Assembly: GCA_963807925.1 (NCBI GenBank)
Contig: CAWEDP010000004.1
Location: forward strand, 62,001-126,000
Origin: CAWEDP01 sp963807925
Lineage (GTDB): Bacteria; Acidobacteriota; Vicinamibacteria; Vicinamibacterales; CAVVIG01
Length of the DNA: 64,000 nucleotides
Direction of reading: 5' to 3'
A program made the position numbers and the translations under genes. The notes under the pieces are model-generated. The model was given only the letters and a program-made list of their open reading frames with translations. It had not been told where the DNA came from and did no database searches. Shown here piece after piece: positions 28,953 to 38,861 of the stretch (position 1 is the stretch's first letter; each line of letters opens with the position of its first letter).

Positions 28953-30323
28953 TTATGGAGAGCTGGATGTCGTCCGACCCCGGGATTCGACCATCCCGAT
29001 CGGTCTGTCGATCGCGAACCGCAGGCGGGCATGTGCGGCTCGGAGGGCGCGCTCGACCGCGTCGCGCGAACCACTGCGGGCGAAGATGAATCCGAGGTAG
29101 CTGGCCCCTTCGGGCAGCGGCTCGAGCCGCTGATCGGGCTTCGCGGTCACGACAACATCGTCGATCCCGGCCACCTCCCGCGCGGCGTCCACGCCGTCCA
29201 CGCCCCGATAGATGCCGCGCGCGGGAATCGGGATCATCATCACACCCGACGCGCCTGCCTCGCGCTGCCACCGTTGTGGCGGCTCGCCCAGCGCGTGGCG
29301 CAGCAGGACCTCTTCGAGCGACATCGGATCGCGCGTGAGGCGAGCCTCCGCGGCCGCCGGCGCGAATCTGAGCGCGCGCGCGCACAGCCCGCCGATGGGA
29401 CGCGCGGCCACCTCCAGGACGAAGACGCCGTCGGCGTTCACCCGACATTCGGCGTGGACCGGTCCGTGTCGGAGCCCGATAGCCGCCGCCGCGCGCGCGA
29501 CGATGCGCGTCACGAGTCGCTGCGCATCCCCATCGAGCGCTGACGGCGTGAGATAGATCGTCTCTTCGAAGAACGGGCCGTCGAGCGGATCGGGCTTGTC
29601 GAACAGCGCCAGCGTCGTGAACTGTCCGTGATGCAGGAGCCCTTCGAGGGCGAACTCCGGGCCCGGCACGAATTGCTCGATCAGCACGCGGCGGTGCGCG
29701 TCGTTTCGCTCGGCCCGCACCTCAGGACGCCGCAGCAGGGCGCGCAGTCGATCGAAAGCGGCCGCGAGCTGCTCGAGCGAGTCCGCGCGCATCACACCCC
29801 GGCTGCCCGAGAGGGCCACCGGCTTGAGGACGCAGGGATAGGTCAGGTCCGATGCGAGGTGGCGTGGATCGGCGTCGATCGAGGCCGGCACGAACCATGG
29901 ACTCGGCAGCCCGGCGGCGCGAAGCCGCTCGCGCGTGCGCTGCTTGTCGCACGCGACGGTCGCGCCTTCGAAGGAATGCCACGGGAGGCCCAGACGCTCG
30001 GCGGCCCGCGCGGCGATGGCCGTCGGCCGATCGCCGACCGTGATGATGCCGTCGATCGGCTCGTGCGCGGCGGCATCCACGATCGCCTGCGCGGAGGGCT
30101 CCTCTTCGTGAAACCGGATCGGGATGGCGCCGTCCCGCCAGGGATCGTCCAGCACGTGACACCGATCGGTGGCGAACGCGAGCTGAACGCCGAGCGCGGC
30201 GGCGGCCTCACCGAACGCACGGGTCTGGTAGCCGAGCGTGGTCGCCAGCAGCAGCACGCGCTTTCCGGTCAGGCCCGCGCCCGACCCGGTGCGCCGACCC
30301 GTCAGCCTCGGCGTCCTCGGCAC
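28953..30323 (-). CDS. ATP-grasp ligase of unknown substrate
   Basis: 456 residues with the ATP-grasp layout: an N-terminal pre-ATP domain (VLLLATTLGYQTRAFGEAA), central ATP-binding regions (YPCVLKPVALSGSRGVMRA, VLIEQFVPGPEFALEG) and metal-binding residues (HAECRVNADGVFVLEVAARP), then an extra C-terminal domain. Such enzymes join a carboxylate to an amine or thiol through an acyl-phosphate. GTG start at 30323, with AAGGA upstream. It follows the radical SAM gene by 26 bases, so the two likely act in one pathway. The substrate is unknown. Confidence 0.87.
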   Translation of the reverse strand: MPRTPRLTGRRTGSGAGLTGKRVLLLATTLGYQTRAFGEAAAALGVQLAFATDRCHVLDDPWRDGAIPIRFHEEEPSAQAIVDAAAHEPIDGIITVGDRPTAIAARAAERLGLPWHSFEGATVACDKQRTRERLRAAGLPSPWFVPASIDADPRHLASDLTYPCVLKPVALSGSRGVMRADSLEQLAAAFDRLRALLRRPEVRAERNDAHRRVLIEQFVPGPEFALEGLLHHGQFTTLALFDKPDPLDGPFFEETIYLTPSALDGDAQRLVTRIVARAAAAIGLRHGPVHAECRVNADGVFVLEVAARPIGGLCARALRFAPAAAEARLTRDPMSLEEVLLRHALGEPPQRWQREAGASGVMMIPIPARGIYRGVDGVDAAREVAGIDDVVVTAKPDQRLEPLPEGASYLGFIFARSGSRDAVERALRAAHARLRFAIDRPIGMVESRGRTTSSSP

Positions 30324-30349
30324 GGTTGTGTCCTTCGGGTCCCTGCGGT

Positions 30350-31729
30350 TCAGACCAGCATGATCTCGTCCGGATTCGGCTCGGCGCAGCAGTACCAGGG
30401 CTCGCTCACGTAGGGGACCGGCACCGGCGGCGCGGCCGGCCGGACCGGCGGCCGCGCGGTGCCGGCGCGATCGTGCGCGAGCGTCGCGATCTCACCGAAC
30501 ACCGTCGAGCGTTCGGCCGCCGCGCGCACGCCCACGAGCGCCGCGACCTCCTGCTGCAGCGCGTCCACTCGCGGATCCGGATGGCGCCATCGATAGGTCA
30601 ACGTCACGGCGTCGAACCCTTCGACGAGCGCCTGCACCTCGTCGAGCGTCAGCATCTTGGATCCCCGCGGGATGAGCAGCCGGATCGCCAGCTGGATGGG
30701 CGCCACCTGCCCGACGAGCTCCAGCGTGTCAATCGTGTCGAGCAGATCGCAGTAGCCGGACAGGGTCAGCCAGGGGTGAAACGCCACGAAGGTCGGCGCC
30801 AGGGTGAGCCCCGCCCGCCGGCAGAGCTCCACCGCCTCCACGAAGTCGGCTCGGGTGTGTCCTTTCGCCAGCCGCGCCAGCACGGCATCGTCCACCGATT
30901 CGACGGCGCTCGTCACGAACAGGCACCCGGTCTCGCGCAGGGGGCCGAGCAGACGCCGATGCTTCAGCACGTGCTCGATCTTGATCGTGACGTCGTAGGT
31001 CACCGAGGGATGCGCGGCGTGCAACCGCTCCACGACGCGCATCGCGTGCCGCGGACCATTGAAGAAGTCGGGGTCGCCGAACGTGACATGCCGGGCGCCG
31101 GCGGCAATCTGCGCGTCGACGTCCGCCGACACGACGTCCACGGGGACGATCCGGAACTGTCCCTCGTACACCGGCACGACCGGACAGTGCCGGCACAGAT
31201 GCCTGCAGCCGCGGCTGGCTTCCGTGGATCCGACCAGGCGGCGGGACCCGTCGGGCATCTGCAGCGTGGCGTAGCGATCGAGTGGCGGAAGTCCGCGGCG
31301 ATCGGGCACGAGGAAATGGATCCGGGGCACCCCCCGGGCGTCGGCCGCCGCGACCCGATCGCCCGCGGCGATTGCCCGGGCCAGCGAGGCCAGGCCTTCC
31401 TCGAATTCGCCGCCGAGAATCGCGTCGATGCCGAGCGATCGGAGCCAGTCGGCGTTCAGCGGGGCGTAGAGGCCGTACGCGCAGAGATGTGCCGACCGGT
31501 TCACTTCCCGGACCCTGGCGATGACCGGCGCGGCGAGGCGCGTCGCGGTGTGCATCGCCAGATGAAAGCCAACGAGGGAGGCGGCCGCCATCGTCTCCCG
31601 GGGCAGCCGATCCTTGGACAGGTCGACCACATCCACGTCCCAGCCCGCCTGTCGAAGCCACGCGGCTGGCGACGCCAGGCCGAAGGGCTGACGGCCCAGT
31701 TCATAGGTGCTGACCAGCAGCGCGCGCAT
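30350..31729 (-). CDS. B12-binding/radical SAM enzyme with CCAEP tail
   Basis: 459 residues. An N-terminal cobalamin-binding-like Rossmann domain (about 1-125, lacking an obvious DxHxxG) precedes the radical SAM core with C175, C179 and C182 (RGCRHLCRHC), followed by GDPDFFNGPRH and an SAM-binding region. The C-terminus reads WYCCAEPNPDEI, the tail of a named but uncharacterised family whose members end in CUAEP (selenocysteine) or CCAEP. Here both codons are TGC, so this is the Cys form. ATG 31729 preferred over an in-frame start 7 codons upstream. It is first in an operon with ATP-grasp, YggX and a four-Cys protein. Confidence 0.88.
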   Translation of the reverse strand: MRALLVSTYELGRQPFGLASPAAWLRQAGWDVDVVDLSKDRLPRETMAAASLVGFHLAMHTATRLAAPVIARVREVNRSAHLCAYGLYAPLNADWLRSLGIDAILGGEFEEGLASLARAIAAGDRVAAADARGVPRIHFLVPDRRGLPPLDRYATLQMPDGSRRLVGSTEASRGCRHLCRHCPVVPVYEGQFRIVPVDVVSADVDAQIAAGARHVTFGDPDFFNGPRHAMRVVERLHAAHPSVTYDVTIKIEHVLKHRRLLGPLRETGCLFVTSAVESVDDAVLARLAKGHTRADFVEAVELCRRAGLTLAPTFVAFHPWLTLSGYCDLLDTIDTLELVGQVAPIQLAIRLLIPRGSKMLTLDEVQALVEGFDAVTLTYRWRHPDPRVDALQQEVAALVGVRAAAERSTVFGEIATLAHDRAGTARPPVRPAAPPVPVPYVSEPWYCCAEPNPDEIMLV

Positions 31730-31752
31730 CCTCGGTCCCCGCTCGGTCACGC

Positions 31753-31829
31753 CGATCTCCGATTCCCTGATCCCTGGCCCCTGATCCCGAGCCCCGAGTC
31801 CCGGGCCCCGAGTCCCTGATCCCTGATCC
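31753..31829. repeat. Eleven tandem degenerate heptamers
   Basis: Period-7 array with consensus C(T/G)(G/A)(A/G)(T/G)CC: CTGATCC occurs four times and CGAGTCC twice, the others differing by one to three bases. It fills most of the divergent space between the radical SAM gene and the POT transporter, so any promoter of either gene must overlap or border it. Confidence 0.85.
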
Positions 31830-31848
31830 CGTAGTGTATCCTCCCCCC

Positions 31849-33393
<1,545 letters not shown>

Positions 33394-33396
33394 GCC

Positions 33397-34131
33397 ATGC
33401 CGCTCGAGGAATACCGCCGCAAGCGCGACTTCACGAAGTCGCCGGAGCCGCCGCCGAAGGTTCCGAGGAAGACGGCGCGCCAGCGTTTCTTCTGCGTCCA
33501 GAAGCACCTCGCCAGCCACCTGCATTACGACTTCCGGCTGGAGCACAACGGCGTGCTTCTGTCGTGGGCGGTGCCCAAGGGGCCGTCTCTCGATCCGTCG
33601 GTCAAACGGCTCGCGATGCACGTGGAGGACCATCCATTCGCTTACGGCGAGTTCGAGGGCGTGATTCCCGAGGGCTACGGCGCCGGCATCGTCATGCTGT
33701 GGGACCGGGGCACGTGGACCCCTGAGGTCGACGACGTCGATGCCGCGCTGAAGAAGGGCGATCTGAAGTTCACGCTGAACGGGTTCAAGCTGAAGGGATC
33801 GTGGGTGCTGGTGCGGACGGGCGGCCGATACCCGGGGAGCCGCGGTGGGAGCGACGGCCGGAGCTGGCTGCTGATCAAGCACCGCGACGACTGGTCGGGC
33901 GATCTCGACATCACCGAGTTCGCTCCGCGCAGCGTCAAGAGCGACGGCGATTTCGAGGATATTCTCGCCGAAGACACCCCCGCCGTCTGGCATTCGAACC
34001 GGCCGGCCAGGACCGGTGAGGCTGGCGCCATGCTCGCGACGATCATCGAGCGGGCGGCGCGACTGAGAGCCGGGCGCGCCGCAGCGGCGGCGCCGCGGCG
34101 AAAGCCACGACGGCCCAGGAAGCGGACATGA
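33397..34131 (+). CDS. Stand-alone LigD-type 3'-phosphoesterase (DNA polymerase ligase N-terminal domain)
   Basis: 244 residues. The core of about 30-195 is the LigD phosphoesterase domain: HLASHLHYDFRLEHNG, LLSWAVPKGPS, HVEDHPFAYGEFEGVIPEGYG and SWLLIKHRD, with the metal-binding His and Asp residues in place. In multidomain LigD it trims 3' ribonucleotides and phosphates at breaks during non-homologous end joining. No polymerase or ligase domain is attached, and no ku gene is seen within the window. The Arg/Ala/Pro-rich C-terminal tail may bind DNA. It follows the POT gene by 3 bases. Confidence 0.9.
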   Translation: MPLEEYRRKRDFTKSPEPPPKVPRKTARQRFFCVQKHLASHLHYDFRLEHNGVLLSWAVPKGPSLDPSVKRLAMHVEDHPFAYGEFEGVIPEGYGAGIVMLWDRGTWTPEVDDVDAALKKGDLKFTLNGFKLKGSWVLVRTGGRYPGSRGGSDGRSWLLIKHRDDWSGDLDITEFAPRSVKSDGDFEDILAEDTPAVWHSNRPARTGEAGAMLATIIERAARLRAGRAAAAAPRRKPRRPRKRT

Positions 34132-34141
34132 AGGAGGCCGC

Positions 34142-35113
34142 TCAGTCGCCGGACAGCAGCCTCCGGGACAACACGCTCCAGACCGCGTACGCCAGCCGCA
34201 GCCGGTCGTGCCGCGCGATCTCGCTCGTCCAGAATTCGCCCCCGACGAACTCGCAGTGCTCGGGCAGTTCTCCCGGGGCGAGCGGTTCCTTGTGTTCGAG
34301 CGCATAGCGGCCGAGCACCTGCGGCGAGGGCCACCTGACGTTGGTGATCACGACATCGACGCGGCGCTCGATGGCGTCCTCGATGCGCGCGACGGCGTCG
34401 GCGGCCGTGAACCCCGCCATGCCGCGCCCTTCGGTGAGGAGGTTCGTGATGAGAATGATCGGACCCTTGATGGCTTTCATCGCGTCGGCGACGCCGCGCA
34501 CGAGAAAGATCGGCATGAGGCTCGTGTAGAAGCTCCCGGGACCGATGATGGCCGCTTCGAACCCGGTGATGGCGTCGGCGACCGTCGGGTGGATGGCGAC
34601 CGGCGGGTCGAGCCAGATGCGCCGGATGAACCCGCCGGACACCTGCGCGGCGTCGACTTCGACTTCGCCCCGCGTCACCGAGTCGTCGCCGTACTCGGCG
34701 CACACCGACGCCTGCTGGACGCTGACCGGCCAGACGCGCCCGCGGCACCCGAGCAGACGCCGCAACCCGTCGACGGCGTCGAGAAAGTCGCCGCTGTAGC
34801 GCTGCATCATGGACAGGAGCAGGTTCCCGCCGGTGTGTCCGCCCAGGCGGGCGTGCTCGAGGGTCGGCAGCCGCGTCAGCAGCACGCGTCGCGCCTCGCG
34901 CGCATTGCGCGAGAGGGCCAAGGCGCACTTGAGGATGTCTCCCGGCGGCAGTACGCCGAGCTCGTCGCGAAGCTGACCCGAGCTGCCGCCGCTGTCGAAC
35001 ATCGTCACGACGGCGTTCACCGCGAGCCACGGATTGTTCTTGAGGCCGCCGAGCAGGCTGGGGAGGCCGGTGCCGCCGCCGAAGCAGCCGACGTTGACGG
35101 TTCGAAGACGCAC
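34142..35113 (-). CDS. yvcK: YvcK-family (CofD-like) UDP-sugar-binding regulator
   Basis: 323 residues. GCFGGGTGLPSLLGGLK at the N-terminus and TMFDSGGSSGQLRDELGVLPPGD are the family signatures, followed by IIGPGSFYTSLMPIFLV and ILITNLLTEGRGMAGFT. YvcK proteins bind UDP-GlcNAc and steer carbon flow toward cell-wall precursors under gluconeogenic growth. The fold is that of CofD, but the F420 genes are absent here. It is convergent with the LigD-type gene and divergent from the next gene. Confidence 0.92.
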   Translation of the reverse strand: MRLRTVNVGCFGGGTGLPSLLGGLKNNPWLAVNAVVTMFDSGGSSGQLRDELGVLPPGDILKCALALSRNAREARRVLLTRLPTLEHARLGGHTGGNLLLSMMQRYSGDFLDAVDGLRRLLGCRGRVWPVSVQQASVCAEYGDDSVTRGEVEVDAAQVSGGFIRRIWLDPPVAIHPTVADAITGFEAAIIGPGSFYTSLMPIFLVRGVADAMKAIKGPIILITNLLTEGRGMAGFTAADAVARIEDAIERRVDVVITNVRWPSPQVLGRYALEHKEPLAPGELPEHCEFVGGEFWTSEIARHDRLRLAYAVWSVLSRRLLSGD

Positions 35114-35146
35114 GTCCTCGATTCTAGTTCACCTACAATTGATCGT

Positions 35147-35887
35147 ATGACGCCCGTGCCCGATCGCCTGGCGCGGCTCGAGCGCGAACTGCGGGGCATC
35201 TTCGGCGGCCGCCTGCAGGCGCTCGTGGCCTACCAGCTTCGTGGGGCCGCTCCACCAGGCGCCAGCAGGTCCCACGACGCGCACGCCACGCCGGCGCCGA
35301 CGCACACGCTCGCCATCGTCGAATCGCTGACGCTCGGCGACCTCAAGGCGTGCGCCGAGGCCACCGACGCGTGGCAGGGGGCCGGCCTCGCCACGCCGCT
35401 CGTTCTGCCGGCCGGTGAGTTCGAACGATCCCTCGATGCGTTTCCGTTCGAATTCGGGGCCATCGTCGCCGACCACGTCATGATCGCCGGCCGCGATCCG
35501 TTCGTCGGCCTCTCGGTCGACCCGGCGGACCTCCGGCGCGCCTGCGAAATGCAGGCGCGCGGCCATCTGCTCCATCTGCGCGAAGGGTTCCTCGAAACGC
35601 GCGGCCGCGGCGACGCGGTCGCCGTCCTGGTGGTCCGATCCGCGGCGCCGTTCGCGGCGCTCGTGGCGAGCGTAGCGCGCCTGCAGGGCGTGGACGGCCA
35701 CGACCCGGAGGCCGCCGCGCGCCATGCCGAGCGCGTGCTGTCGGTCGAGCCCGGACGCCTGACCGGAATCGTCCGGCTGCAGCACGTCACCGAAATGCCC
35801 GCCACCGACGCACTGCGCACGTTTCCGGCGTATCTGGACGCGGTCGAACGCCTCGTCCGCTATGTCGACCAGTGGCGCGAGCCATGA
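35147..35887 (+). CDS. Nucleotidyltransferase-like conserved protein
   Basis: 246 residues with no signal peptide. It opens RLERELRGIFGGRLQALVAYQLRG, like the nucleotidyltransferase helix before the Gly-rich strand, and later has VDPADLRRACEMQARGHLLHLREG, like the HEPN-type segment that follows such folds. The metal-binding Asp pair of active nucleotidyltransferases is not evident. Function unknown. Its TGA overlaps the ATG of the TPM gene (ATGA), so the pair is coupled. Confidence 0.65.
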   Translation: MTPVPDRLARLERELRGIFGGRLQALVAYQLRGAAPPGASRSHDAHATPAPTHTLAIVESLTLGDLKACAEATDAWQGAGLATPLVLPAGEFERSLDAFPFEFGAIVADHVMIAGRDPFVGLSVDPADLRRACEMQARGHLLHLREGFLETRGRGDAVAVLVVRSAAPFAALVASVARLQGVDGHDPEAAARHAERVLSVEPGRLTGIVRLQHVTEMPATDALRTFPAYLDAVERLVRYVDQWREP

Positions 35888-36729
35888 GGCGGAGGGTCGT
35901 CCGGCAACCGCCGTCGGTCACGCCGTCGAGCGTCCGCCGTGGGCTCGTCCCGGTGGCGGCGCTGATCCTCGTCGCGGCAACGCTGACACTCAGCGGCCAG
36001 TCGGCGGACTCGACGCTCCCCGAACTGACGCAACCTGTCAACGACTTCGCCGGGGTGATCGATCCGCAGAACGCCGCCGCCATCAATCGCATGATTCGCA
36101 CGCTCAAGGCCGCGACCGGCGACGTGGTGGTGGTCGCCACCGTGCCCACCTTCGAGCCGTACGGCGACATCCGCGAGTACGCGAACAAGCTGTTCGAGAA
36201 TCACGGCCGCGGGATCGGCGAGAAAGGCAACGACAATGGCCTCCTGATCGTGATGGCGCTCAAGGAGCGCCGCGTTCAGATCGAGGTGGGGTACGGCCTC
36301 GAGCAGTGGGTCACCGACGGGTTCGCCGGCGAAACGAGCCGGCAGCACATGGTGCCGGAGTTCCGCCAGGGCCACTACGGTGACGGCCTGCGCATCGGCA
36401 CCGAGCGCGTGATCGGCCGGATCGCGCAGGGCCGGAACGTCACGCTGGACGGCGTGCGGATCCCGCAGGAAGAGCCGGCCGGCGGCAACCCGGCCATTCC
36501 CGTCTGGCTGCCGTTCCTCCTGTTCGTCATCGTGCTGGTGCTCAGCCGCCTGGGCGCCTCCAATCGCCGCCGCTTCAACCGGTGGGGAGGCGGCGGCTGG
36601 AGCGGCTGGTCGAGCGGGGTCGGACCATTCGGCGGCGGCGGCTGGAGGGGGGGCGGCGGGTTCGGCGGCGGGTTCGGCGGATTTGGCGGCGGCCGCAGCG
36701 GCGGCGGCGGCGGCGGCGCCGGGTGGTAA
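35884..36729 (+). CDS. TPM-domain membrane protein (YgcG/Psb32 type)
   Basis: 281 residues. An N-terminal signal or anchor (about 20-40) precedes the TPM phosphatase-like domain (PVNDFAGVIDPQNAA...GNDNGLLIVMALKERRVQIEVGYGLE), one transmembrane helix (PVWLPFLLFVIVLVLS) and a Gly/Trp-rich tail with long Gly runs. TPM proteins are usually encoded beside lemA, as here, and are thought to act in membrane-protein turnover or repair. ATG 35884 chosen for its overlap with the previous stop. Confidence 0.87.
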   Translation: MRRRVVRQPPSVTPSSVRRGLVPVAALILVAATLTLSGQSADSTLPELTQPVNDFAGVIDPQNAAAINRMIRTLKAATGDVVVVATVPTFEPYGDIREYANKLFENHGRGIGEKGNDNGLLIVMALKERRVQIEVGYGLEQWVTDGFAGETSRQHMVPEFRQGHYGDGLRIGTERVIGRIAQGRNVTLDGVRIPQEEPAGGNPAIPVWLPFLLFVIVLVLSRLGASNRRRFNRWGGGGWSGWSSGVGPFGGGGWRGGGGFGGGFGGFGGGRSGGGGGGAGW

Positions 36730-36784
36730 GCCTTTCTTCACGATGGACCATTTACAATTCACAATGATCGGTGGGGATGGAGAC

Positions 36785-37354
36785 ATGGCGACAATCACAC
36801 GCCGAACACTTTTGTCGCTCGCGCTGATCGCGTCGGGTCTGCCGCTGGCCGGCTGCTCATACAACCGGTTCGTCAGTCAGGAGGAAGCGATCAACGCGCA
36901 GTGGGCCCAGGTCGACAATCAGTTGCAGCGCCGGAACGATCTGATTCCGAACCTGGTCGAGACAGTCAAGGGGTACGCCACCCACGAGGAGGGGGTGTAC
37001 AAGGACATCGCCGACGCGCGATCGAGGCTGCTGGCGGCGAAGTCGCCGGAGGAAACGATTCAGGCGGCCAATCAGCAGACGACCGCCCTCGGGCGCCTCC
37101 TGGCCGTCGTGGAGAACTACCCTCAGCTCCGCGCGAACGAACAGTTCAACCGACTGATGGACGAGCTCTCGGGCACCGAGAACCGCATCGCCGTGGAGCG
37201 GATGCGCTACAACGAACGCGTTCAGGACTACAACACCGCGCGCCGCCAGTTTCCCGCCAATGTCACGGCGAGGATGTTCGGGTTCAAGGAGCATCCGTTC
37301 TTCCAGGCGCCCGCCGAAGCCAGGCAGGTGCCGAAGGTCAACTTCAAACCGTAG
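36785..37354 (+). CDS. lemA: LemA-family lipoprotein
   Basis: 189 residues. A lipobox (LPLAGC) follows the signal peptide. The body is the LemA helical bundle: YNRFVSQEEAINAQWAQVDN, QLQRRNDLIPNLVETVKGYA, HEEGVYKDIADARSRL and a Tyr-rich C-terminal segment NERVQDYNTARRQFP. LemA/TPM pairs are common, and the roles are not settled. ATG 36785 is preferred; ATG 36764 would add seven residues. Confidence 0.9.
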   Translation: MATITRRTLLSLALIASGLPLAGCSYNRFVSQEEAINAQWAQVDNQLQRRNDLIPNLVETVKGYATHEEGVYKDIADARSRLLAAKSPEETIQAANQQTTALGRLLAVVENYPQLRANEQFNRLMDELSGTENRIAVERMRYNERVQDYNTARRQFPANVTARMFGFKEHPFFQAPAEARQVPKVNFKP

Positions 37355-37361
37355 CCCACCC

Positions 37362-38282
37362 GTGGATGTTCCGCTGCCGTGGGAGCGGCTGCTGTGGAGC
37401 AGCCGGCCGGCGTGGTCGCTGCCGACCCGCGAGCGGTACCTGCTGACCGACGTTCGGCTCGTCTGCTGCGCTGACGGGACGTTTCACGATCTGATCCTTC
37501 AGGACATCGGCGACGTCGTGCGCAGCCGGTCGCGCGCCGACGTCCTGCTCGGCACGTCAACTCTGCTCGTTCGGCCGCGCGATCCACGCCGCCGCCCGAT
37601 TCTGCTGCGTCGCATCCGGCGGGGTCAGCACGTGGCGGCGCTGCTCGACCTGCTTGCCGACGAGCCGTCGACAGCGATGGACACCCGCGCGATCGAGGCG
37701 GCGCTCTCCTGGAACCCGCAGCCGTCCGCGATCGGGGTGGCCGAAGCGGTCACCGCCGGCATCGTGGTCCTCCTGGCGCTTCTCGTCATTGTGGCCGGCC
37801 TCCACGGAACTGCGCCCTCGATGGCGACCTACGCTGACGACGACCCGATCTATCCCGCAGGACGGAAACGGGATCGGGCCGACATCGTGCGGTTCATGCA
37901 GGAAACCATCCTGCCGTGGGCCAGGACGACGTTCGCCCCGATCGAAGGCGGCAGCGATCGGGTCACGTGCGAGACCTGTCACGGTCCAAGGCCGGCAGCG
38001 CGCGACTGGAGGATGCCCGCCGTTGCCGCCCTCCCGCAACCGGATGTGCGTGAACGGGGGTGGGAGCAGTACGGCGGCCCGATGGACTCGCAGATGCGAA
38101 ACGCGATCTACGGTTATCTGGCCGAGCCTCACAAGCAGACCACCGCCACCTACATGCGCGAGTTCGTTCTCCCGGGCATGGCGCACCTGCTCCATCGCCC
38201 GCCGTACGATTTCACCCAGCCCTACGCCATCAACCGATCGCAGCTCGCATTCGGCTGCTATCACTGTCATCTCGTGGGGTGA
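37362..38282 (+). CDS. Fusion of PH-like domain, membrane helix and two c-type heme sites
   Basis: 306 residues. Residues 25-100 resemble a bacterial pleckstrin-homology (bPH) domain (RYLLTDVRLVCC...LILQDIGDVVRSRSRADVLLGTSTLLVRP). A transmembrane helix spans about 130-147. The C-terminal part carries CETCH (C203, C206, H207) and, at the very end, CYHCH (C299, C302, H303), two standard heme c motifs. The topology implied is a cytoplasmic PH domain with a periplasmic diheme domain. GTG start 7 bases after lemA, in the same operon. I know no named family with this order. Confidence 0.75.
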   Translation: MDVPLPWERLLWSSRPAWSLPTRERYLLTDVRLVCCADGTFHDLILQDIGDVVRSRSRADVLLGTSTLLVRPRDPRRRPILLRRIRRGQHVAALLDLLADEPSTAMDTRAIEAALSWNPQPSAIGVAEAVTAGIVVLLALLVIVAGLHGTAPSMATYADDDPIYPAGRKRDRADIVRFMQETILPWARTTFAPIEGGSDRVTCETCHGPRPAARDWRMPAVAALPQPDVRERGWEQYGGPMDSQMRNAIYGYLAEPHKQTTATYMREFVLPGMAHLLHRPPYDFTQPYAINRSQLAFGCYHCHLVG

Positions 38283-38404
38283 CGCCGCGCGCGCGCGCCG
38301 CATCCGCGTCTATGATCCAGCTCGTCGGCTCTGGACCATGGGCCTTTTCCCGGCCAAGGTGACCGCGGTGGCAACAGTACGGGAATGGCCAGAAATTGTC
38401 GTCG

Positions 38405-38416
38405 CCGCAATTGCGG
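38405..38416. promoter_or_regulatory. 12-base perfect palindrome upstream of the 127-residue protein
   Basis: CCGCAATTGCGG lies 47 bases before the next start codon. The position suits an operator. No regulator is identified. Confidence 0.25.
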
Positions 38417-38462
38417 GCGCCTGGGTTTACACTGAGTAGAGCGCCGGGAGAACCCGGCGGCC

Positions 38463-38846
38463 ATGAAGCCGGACATGACACCCACCGTTCCTCAGGGCCA
38501 GGTCGCAGCCGCAGCACTGCTCGACACCTGGGCGGAACACGACTGGAGCGATGGGTTGCGCGTGACGGATCTCCTCCCGCTCGACCGCGTCGTCGTCCGC
38601 ACGATGAACAGCACCTATGAACTGGTGGTGACGGCAGCCGGATCGTCGGACATCATGGTCCGGGGAGGCGCCCTTTTTCCGTCGCTCACGCCGGCGCGCC
38701 TGGCCGGGAGCTCGCTCGGCGGCAGCTTCCTGAAGCTCCACACGATCCACGTCGGCTTCCGCCTCGAGATTCAGGTGGACGCTCGACCGGTCGTCACGAG
38801 TCCGGTCCAGACGATCGCCGTCACGCGCGCCAGCGGCGTGATGTGA
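38463..38846 (+). CDS. Conserved hypothetical protein
   Basis: 127 residues, cytoplasmic by composition. Visible segments: LPLDRVVVRTMNSTYELVVTA, IMVRGGALFPSLTPARLAGS and a C-terminal beta-rich part. The pattern suggests a small beta domain that reports a property attached to a regulated site. I do not recognise a function. It stands alone between the PH/cytochrome gene and the convergent penicillin-acylase-like gene. Confidence 0.7.
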   Translation: MKPDMTPTVPQGQVAAAALLDTWAEHDWSDGLRVTDLLPLDRVVVRTMNSTYELVVTAAGSSDIMVRGGALFPSLTPARLAGSSLGGSFLKLHTIHVGFRLEIQVDARPVVTSPVQTIAVTRASGVM

Positions 38847-38861
38847 CCGCCGCGCATCCTT

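Noticed and set aside
30380..30400. Selenocysteine in the radical SAM tail
   Set aside because: Both residues are encoded by TGC; no in-frame TGA occurs there, so this is the cysteine form.
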